A stretch of DNA of 64,000 bases, from the NCBI GenBank assembly GCA_003971905.1, contig RSEE01000021.1, positions 310,001-374,000 on the forward strand, in the 5' to 3' direction. This DNA comes from Moniliella sp. 'wahieum'. Lineage: Eukaryota; Basidiomycota; Moniliellomycetes; Moniliellales; Moniliellaceae. Below the pieces are notes generated by a model. It saw nothing but the letters and a program-made list of their open reading frames with translations, searched no databases and was not told the origin of the DNA. The translations under genes were made by a program, and so were the position numbers. Numbering within the stretch: position 1 is the first letter of the stretch; every line of letters starts with the position of its first letter. This document shows, in pieces, positions 57,416 to 64,000 of this stretch.

Positions 57416-58904
57416 ATGGCTCTCAAGTACGAAGAAGTTGCCAAGCATGCTGGGCGCGATTCGTGCTGGGTGATTGTCCATGGCAAGGCTTACGATTTGA
57501 CCGACTTTCTCCTGAGCATCCGGGGGGCAGCAAGATTCTACTCAAGTACGCCGGGCACGATGCGACCAAGGCCTTCGATCCCATCCACCCCCCTGGTACG
57601 CTCGAGGAGAACCTGCCAGCAGACAAGTGCCTTGGCCCTGTTGACCCCCAACCCTCGAGGGTGGAGTTGCGCTGATCGACAGTGAGAAGCCTGGAGCCAA
57701 GGAAAGTAAGAAGGCGGAGACGGGCTCGCAGGACGCAGTACCTCCCCTCGGGCAGGTGCTGAACCTGTTTGACTTTGAGGTCATCGGCCAGCGTGTCCTC
57801 GACCCTTCTGCTTGGGCCTACTACTCGTCAGGCGCTGACGATGAGGTGACATTGCGTGAGAACTCTGCCGTATTTGGCCGGATCTGGTTCCGCGCATTTT
57901 GCGCGACGTTTCGCACGTTGACTTTTCGACCTCGATCCTGGGACATCGCACCTCGCTGCCTGTTTACGTGACGGCAACGGCGTTGGGGCGTCTGGGCCAT
58001 CCCGACGGGGAGAAGAACCTGACCTGGGCCTGCGGCAAGGAGAATGTGATCCAAATGATCCCCACGCTGGCCAGCTGCAGCATGGACGAGCTGGTGGAGG
58101 CCCGCACGCACGAAGACCAAGTCCAATTCTTCCAGCTCTACGTCAATGCGAATCGGAAAGTGACAGAGCGCATCGTTCGCAAAGCGGAAGAGCGAGGCAT
58201 CAAGGCGTTGTTCATCACAGTCGATGCCCCGCAACTCGGACGGCGGGAAAAGGATAGCGGCTCAAGTTTGACGATGTGGGCTCGCAAGTGCAGAATGACG
58301 AGAAAGAGGAAGTGGACCGATCGCAAGGGGCAGCTCGCGCCATCTCCTCCTTCATCGACCCTTCGCTGAACTGGGATGACCTGCATTGGTTCAAGTCCAT
58401 CACCCGTCTACCGCTCATCCTCAAGGGTGTCCAGTGCTGGGAGGATGCAGTGTTGGCGGCCGAGGCTGGGTGCGCTGGCATTGTTATCTCCAACCATGGA
58501 GGCCGGCAGCTCGACTTTGCTCGCTCCTCGATCGAGGTGTTGGCCGAGGTGGTGCCCAAGCTGAAGGAGCGCAACCTGTTCCCCTCGCCTTCATTCCAAA
58601 TCTTTGTTGATGGTGGCTTCCGCCGGCAACCGACGTGCTCAAGGCTGTTGCATTGGGCGCGACTGCAGTAGGGATTGGACGGCCGTTCCTTTATGCCTAC
58701 TCGGCGTATGGTTCGGATGGGGTGGCCCATGCTTTGGGTCTGCTCAAGGCTGAGATGGAGATGAACATGCGACTGTTGGGCGCGCGCACGCTGCGTGAGG
58801 TGACGCCCGACATGGTGGACAGCGCTCCCTCTACTCGCACATCAACCCCCCCCCTACTCGACTGGCTCCCAGATCTGGCAAGCACCCAGCCTGGCCGTAG
58901 CTAA
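57416..58904 (+). CDS. CYB2: Flavocytochrome b2-type L-lactate dehydrogenase, frame-broken
   Basis: Oxidises L-lactate (or a related 2-hydroxyacid) using FMN and passes electrons to its own cytochrome b5 domain. Cytochrome b5: [39 protein letters not shown] with the first haem His, FDPIHPPGT with the second. FMN domain: [117 protein letters not shown] with the catalytic His, and [25 protein letters not shown]. Slips near 57515, 57650, 57893, 58255, 58628 and 58830. About 495 residues. The protein starts directly at the b5 domain with no mitochondrial presequence, unlike yeast Cyb2, so cytosolic location or a missed upstream exon is possible. Confidence 0.92.
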
Positions 58905-60440
58905 TTCCTCCAAGCTGTAAAACCGACCACCGCAACTGCCCTCGTCCCTACCCCCGCAGCCTCCCCTCGCCGATGCGCACCTGCCTCTGTCGCCCACCAC
59001 ATGTAATGCTCCATTGTCTCCTTACTGCCACAACGTCCCTGAGGCCTGACTAGTGACTCGCGCCCGATGGGGGGGGGTACGTATTACATCCATGTTCCCC
59101 AATTTTTCAAGGCGATAATAGCGAGGCGAGGGGCATGTGGTTGGGGCATGCCCCTCCCATCGCCTGGGACAAGGACTGAAACTGTGATGAGAGGTGGATG
59201 AGGATAGTGGTAGTGTGCCCGAGTGAGATGGGCGTCATTGCGATGGAGACGGTGATGGTGCATTTGAGAGAGCAAGGTGTTGCAGTGAGATCGGACAGGT
59301 GAGTGTGCTGAGGGAAGGTGGACACGAGTAGAGTGGTAAGGCCGGTAATCACCAACCCCCCCAGTACCGATTACCGGCAGGTGCTAGTTGCTCGCAACCA
59401 GCTATCGGCCGCTGCGGGAAGCACCAACTGCCGTAGCAGGCCATAGCTGGTACACTAGCGACGCCGATACGCAGCCCGACAGTCAAGCCCAGGACGATGC
59501 ACACCCTCTGTGCGCCGAGGGGATTTGGGGGACGCAGTAGCACTGCTACGCAGTAGACGCAGTTGGCGCAGGTGGCACACCCATCACGTGATGACGATGC
59601 GACACTCCCCCTCTTGGAAGAAAGGCCGCGTGGCGCAGGCGCAGCGGGCGCAGGCTCTCCTCAGATCGCCAGTTGCGCGTGGCGGCGCACTGGGTCTGGC
59701 TGTGCCCCACTGCCTCTCCGGCACAGCCGAGCTCAAGACGGCCCATCCGGCATGCCGGGCCATCCGCACGCAGTAGAGCGTAGAACGGCGTAGTACGGCC
59801 TGGCGCATCCGGGCACAGCAGCACACCGCCCCAGCTGTGGCGCCGTGCCCAAGGGCGACGATGGGCCAGCCGGCCAGCCGCGGAGGCCAGGAACAGGCAC
59901 TGCGCCAGTCACAGCTGAGACATCGGCGCCGCACCCCCAATGGCTGGCGTTTTGATCCCTCGCGAGCACAAGGCACGCCACAGCGGCAGTGTCGCGTGCG
60001 ACTGCGAGCACATACATATATCCACCTGCACACCGCCCCCCCGTTCTTGTCGGAGGGCCCTGGCTCTGCCGGGGGTGTTTTGGTGCGAGCTGGTCCGAGG
60101 TCTGTCCGGTCCAAGTGGGGACACAGCAAGCGCCACTCCCTCTCTCTCGTACTCCTATGTCCTTCATAGCCTCTCCAACCAAAGCCAGGGGTGCTAGGGT
60201 TGGCGCCCTGCGCCTTCTTATGCCCTGCCCGCCCTTCCGAACCTGCCTGTTCCACCACCACCACCACCCTTCTGGCCCGCTCTGAGAGTAGTAGCCCCCC
60301 CCCACCTTTCCATCCTCTCCGCCTACCCCCGTCCTGGTTGACGTCTCTCCCCCCCTATCCCCTCTGCACCGATAATAGGAAAGCCCATCCAAAGCTCAAC
60401 TGCAACCCAAGTTTCTCCTCTTTCGTCTTCAACTCCAACA
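58905..60440. other. 1.5-kb intergenic region, no gene recognised
   Basis: GC-rich from about 59500 to 60200, giving long overlapping frames on both strands without motifs. The last 150 bp form a C/CT-rich leader for the glucanase gene. Confidence 0.45.
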
Positions 60441-61684
60441 ATGAAATTCACCCTCTTCTTCCTCACCACCCTCCTTGCCCTGACCCAATCAGCGCAGGCG
60501 CTCCATCTCGGCCTTGCCTGGGCCGCCAACAACCAATGGGCCAATGAAATGGTCGGAAACCCATCCATCAACAGCTATCACCACTGGGAGGTGCGTTTTC
60601 TTTCTTTCTGCTTACTCTCTCTCTCACTAGCCGCTGACCGTAATCGATCATCCGTCGTACCGTAGATGGGCCATGTTCCTGAGCTTCTCATGCTGGTCTC
60701 CAGTTTGTGCCCACTCGTTGGGGGTACAAGAAGAACCAAGACTGGCCTCGTCTGCGCAGCCTGTTCCCCAAGTACCGCTACCCCTATCTTTTGGCCTACA
60801 ACGAGCCCGATGTGTCGTCTCAGTCTGACTACTCGCCCCAGGACGCTGCGTCGGCTTTCCAAAGCGAGCTTGCTCCCTTGCGGCAGTACGGTACTCGGAT
60901 CTCGTCGCCACAGATCTGCTGGAACGCCGACTGGCTTGAACAGTTCACCCAGACGCTCTCTAACCAAGGCGGATACTACGACTTTGTTGCTGCTCATTGT
61001 ACGTCCTCTAACCCTCACGCTTCGTTTTATATACCCACGTCGGACTATATTAACCTTTCTGTTTCTTGCGCAGATTACGGAAGTTGGCAGTCGATTGACC
61101 AGCTGAAGAGCTATGTACAGGGTCTCCACCAACGGTTTGGCAAGGACATTTGGATCACCGAATACGGTGTCACTTCCTCATCCAACCCGTCCGCGGCCCA
61201 GGCCAAGCAATTCATGATTGACGCCACCAATTTCTTTGCCTCGACTGGCTATGTCAAGCGTGCCTACCCCTTCGGGATGTGGGCTACCCCTCCCGACAGC
61301 TTTGGCTCGGCACAGAACGCGGTCTTCTTCCAGGACGGTAGTCTGCGCTCGCTGGGCAAATACTACCGTGCGTACTCGGCCTCGAAGCGTTCTCTTTCGG
61401 AGGCGGCGCCCCGTTCGCGCGTCATGCGCAGGCACCATAGTCTCCTTGCCCGTCTTGCTCAACCCGACCCGAAGGATGGCGAGAACTGGGACAATGTGAC
61501 GGTGACGAACCACTGCGATGAACAATGCCAAGGCCGTGCTCAATGGCTTGCCCACATCAAGGATGCTCCCGCGTTCAACGCGTCGGGCCGCGACCCGGCC
61601 CTAGACCGTGATTACAAGCCCACGGTGCCTATCGAGGCCTTTGTCGAGGAACCCATCCCCGAGTACGACGACAATGACTTTTAA
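60441..61684 (+). CDS. Secreted GH128-type beta-1,3-glucanase (Asl1-like)
   Basis: Glycoside hydrolase of the Asl1/GH128 group, expected at the cell wall. Three exons with a clean frame: 60441-60590, 60704-60998, 61074-61684 (351 residues). Signal peptide MKFTLFFLTTLLALTQSAQA. Motifs: LHLGLAWAANNQW, YLLAYNEPD (the Glu is the likely acid/base), SPQICWNADWLEQF, DIWITEYGVTSSSNPSA (the Glu is the likely nucleophile), YPFGMWATPPDSFGSAQNAV. After the fold comes a basic stretch with many Arg/His (SRVMRRHHSLLARLAQ), then NVTVTNHCDEQCQGRAQWLA and an acidic end EEPIPEYDDNDF. The extension of about 100 residues is not part of the core fold as I know it. Confidence 0.93.
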
Positions 61685-63169
61685 AGTCACTTGTTAGGAT
61701 GCCCAACATCCTTGGTTGCCATTTGCGCCTGCGTTACCTTTCAGTTTTACCCGCGCCATGCCCACCCTCTCATCTGCGCTTCCCTCTCCTCCCCCCTCCC
61801 CTTTTTCTCTCTACCAGTTAGTTACGGTTCTACCTTCTGTTACGGGCCTTGTTATGGGTCACGCCCCCGTTCTCTTCTTCTGTACCCGTTCTCTTTTTCT
61901 GTACCCGAACTTTCTTTCCTTGTTGTGCCGGTCCTCGTCCATTGTACCCCAACTGCGTTGGGCTGATGGGACGCAGGAACGGAGCACGCCATATGGCTCC
62001 TGGTGAGCCGGTGGACTCGATGTGCTCCGTCACAAGCATCTCCCTCAATTACACTTCTTTCATGTTCCTTTGTCTTGTTGGGCTGTTAGTTACATCTCGT
62101 ATCATGCGGGGATAACTGTCTTTTGCGTTTTCGTCTTCTCCTGAGAGAAGTCTCCGAGGAAAACCTGTCAGACCTGATGCAGAGATTGTGGCCCCTGCGT
62201 GGTGTGTCTGCGCATTATTTTACCTGTCTGCTTCTCTTGGCTTGGCTTGTTTCTGTTGCCGCGTTACTAGTGACTCTCCGTTTTTTGAATCTCGAAGGTC
62301 CCTCCCTCCAACCGTGGATCAGCAATCAGATCTTCATTGCGCCTTGATTACATTTAGTTAGTAATTGCCTACAGACATCAGAAGCCCCTGTTATTCGTCA
62401 GGCTGAGAGGTCTGAAGATGTCTGTGCACCCGACAATGTACACCGATGCTCGGTCTTTGCGTTCCATTTGTAACAGCTGTGCTCACTTAGTTGGAGGTGG
62501 ACGGCCCCGGTAACGGTGGATAAGGCTCCGACTGTTGAGAAATGTACTCGATATATCCCTCCTCTTCTTTGACTCTGTCGTCCCGCACCTGGAACTGGAT
62601 GCGTTGTGCATGGCGTGAGGCTAGTCAATGACTAATGATGGCAAACCGATTATTCATTCAGGCCTCAGGAGTGCGTGTGGTGGTGCTTGTTGGTGGGCGG
62701 GGCGGGTAATTGCATCTGGATATTGATTCCAGATGGGGTGAGCGGCGAGCGCGCTGAGCAATGATGCCGGTGATGGTGGACCCAGGGAGCAGGGCGGCAG
62801 AGATGGCAGAGAGGGGGTCATGCATGTCAATATTCAATCGATGACGTTGGATCAGATCTCAGATGCGGCCACAATCTGAAAGGTGCACATCCCCCAGACT
62901 GGCGCAGTGCGGGGCGGGGCGGGGGCTAGGGTTGGCGTGCTGCGCATGCTGATGGGCATCGAGGAGTGCGGCTGCGTTGATGGCATCGATAGCTGAGATC
63001 AGAGATCTGATAACCGATCCCCGGCAGCTCTGCTCCACGATGCGGCCATCCAATGCCCATCCTCCGCCCGTGCCGGCCTCTTTGCCCGCCGCGTCGGCTG
63101 CGCCTTTGTCCGTCTCGCGTCGCCTCGCCTCCTTTCTCCTCCCCGCCGCCATCTTCCCCCCCCGACGCC
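61685..63169. other. 1.5-kb intergenic region, no gene recognised
   Basis: Glucanase 3' flank with CT-rich sequence (61740-61900), CAGATCTC-like words at 62851-62864 and 62993-63010, and a pyrimidine-rich leader before the bZIP gene. Confidence 0.45.
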
Positions 63170-64000
63170 ATGGCCCATCCCGCCCTCATGACCTGGGCGC
63201 CCCCCGCCGCTCCCGCCCCTGTGGCGTATGCGCCCCCGCCCCCATCCGCCGTCTCTGCCCCGCCCCCGCGCCGAGGACGCCCCCGCGGTCGGCATCAACA
63301 GCGGCCAAGACGACGACACGAGCCAAGCGCAAGCCCGCTTCGTCCCGCACCCCCCAAGCCACGGGCCTGCCCGCCCCCTTTCCCCCCGTGCCCATGCCTG
63401 TGGGCGAGGTACTGAATGCGTTGGCTGGCGCGGTCGCCATGACCGCATCCGTACTCACCGTGCCCCCCCAGCTGCGCCAGTTGTCTCCCCTCTGACCGAA
63501 CTCGATGAGGCGGGGGCGGAGGAGCTGACCCGCTCCAAGCCTGGCCGCAAACCACTGAACGATGTACCGGCTACCCGACGCACCGCACAGAATCGTGCTT
63601 CGCAGCGCGCCTTTCGTGAACGCCGCCAAGCGCATCTTGCCGATCTAGAGGGGAAGGTGAAGCGGTACGAAGCGGAACGTGGAGCGATTGCTTCGCAGCT
63701 TTCCATCCTAGCTCAGCGCGTGAGGGAGGAAACTCCACGGGTGTATGCGTTGGAAACGGCCCTTGTGGCTCGCGACCAAGAAATTTCGCATTGGCAAGCT
63801 CGGTGCACCGACTTGAGTCGGGCCTTGGATGCGGTTCAGGCGGCGGTACGCAACTCGATGCCAGACAAGCCCCCGGTCGCCTCCAGCGAAACCCAGGCCA
63901 GTCTCTCGGCCCTCGGCACCTCCGCGCCGCTCCCTCGAGACGGTCACCACCCCCACGGCTTCATCCACCACCCTGTCCCCCTCGCCGCCTGGGCCGAAGC
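63170..64000 (+). CDS. bZIP transcription factor, Yap/HapX-like, truncated by window end
   Basis: A nuclear DNA-binding protein. The likely start is MAHPALMTWAPPAAPAPVAY at 63170; the frame then slips at least twice in the C-rich N-terminus (phrases PAPFPPVPMPVGEVLNALAG in a second frame). From about 63490 a clean frame reads KPGRKPLNDVPATRRTAQ and NRASQRAFRERRQAHLADLE, a fungal basic region of the Yap1/Pap1 class, followed by a leucine-zipper-like helix (LEGKVKRYEAERGAIASQLS, YALETALVARDQEISHW). The KPGRKP phrase directly before the basic region recalls HapX-type iron regulators, but the preceding Trp/Pro-Pro element of the CBC-binding motif is not seen. Cys-rich regions that would decide this lie beyond 64000. 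Confidence 0.85.

Noticed and set aside
59584-60267. Overlapping long frames on both strands
   Set aside because: GC-rich DNA without motifs, splice logic or consistent strand; treated as shadows.
1-64000. CRISPR array, bacterial operon or prophage
   Set aside because: Spliceosomal introns, eukaryotic gene families and intron-bearing tRNAs show nuclear fungal DNA; no spaced direct-repeat array of CRISPR type was seen.
1-64000. Secondary-metabolite or effector gene cluster
   Set aside because: Neighbours are unrelated housekeeping genes without shared orientation or pathway; no synthase-type backbone gene is present.

Overview
The window is nuclear DNA of a filamentous or yeast-like fungus, most likely a basidiomycete and plausibly a member of the Ustilaginomycotina. 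This rests on GC-rich coding DNA, few short introns (about 50-130 nt) with GTANGT-type donors and CTAAC/CTGAC branch sites, pyrimidine-rich leaders before start codons, intron-containing tRNA genes, and fungal versions of eukaryotic genes such as SAR1, CCT7, RPN10, RPB3 and FAB1. The lineage is inferred from gene style, not from a search.

Layout, left to right. A PCL-type cyclin lies at 0.8-2.3 kb and an NAD-dependent formate dehydrogenase at 6.1-7.3 kb. A Ptc1-like PP2C phosphatase (8.4-10.1 kb) and an unrecognised, repeat-rich membrane protein (11.6-15.7 kb) are on the minus strand. A CMGC-like kinase whose catalytic residues are replaced (probable pseudokinase) follows at 17.7-19.5 kb, then an intron-containing tRNA-Val. 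A complete Ty1/copia retrotransposon (22.3-27.6 kb, minus strand) has 209/211-bp LTRs and a 5-bp target duplication. Next are an Avt3-like vacuolar amino-acid transporter, SAR1, a short TPR-less SGT1 (minus), chorismate mutase ARO7 (minus) divergent from an NCS1 purine-cytosine permease, a second intron-containing tRNA (probably Asp), CCT7, the FYVE-CCT-PIPK lipid kinase FAB1 (minus), methylthioadenosine phosphorylase MEU1 (minus), the fatty-acid elongation ketoreductase IFA38, a small secreted protein, RPB3, RPN10, flavocytochrome b2, a secreted GH128-type glucanase, and the start of a Yap/HapX-like bZIP factor cut by the window end.

The genes are unrelated housekeeping or metabolic units with their own promoters, not an operon or cluster. 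Intergenic gaps are long (0.2-4 kb) and carry short repeated words (GGTCACC, CAGATCTC, AACGTTCAACG).

A dominant feature is that most otherwise well conserved genes are interrupted by single-base insertions or deletions, often in homopolymers, while three genes (SGT1, the secreted protein, the GH128 glucanase) read cleanly over all exons. Essential genes such as RPB3, CCT7 and SAR1 are hit, so the breaks are best read as uncorrected long-read assembly errors rather than true pseudogenes. Coordinates given for broken genes are outer limits of the coding signal.
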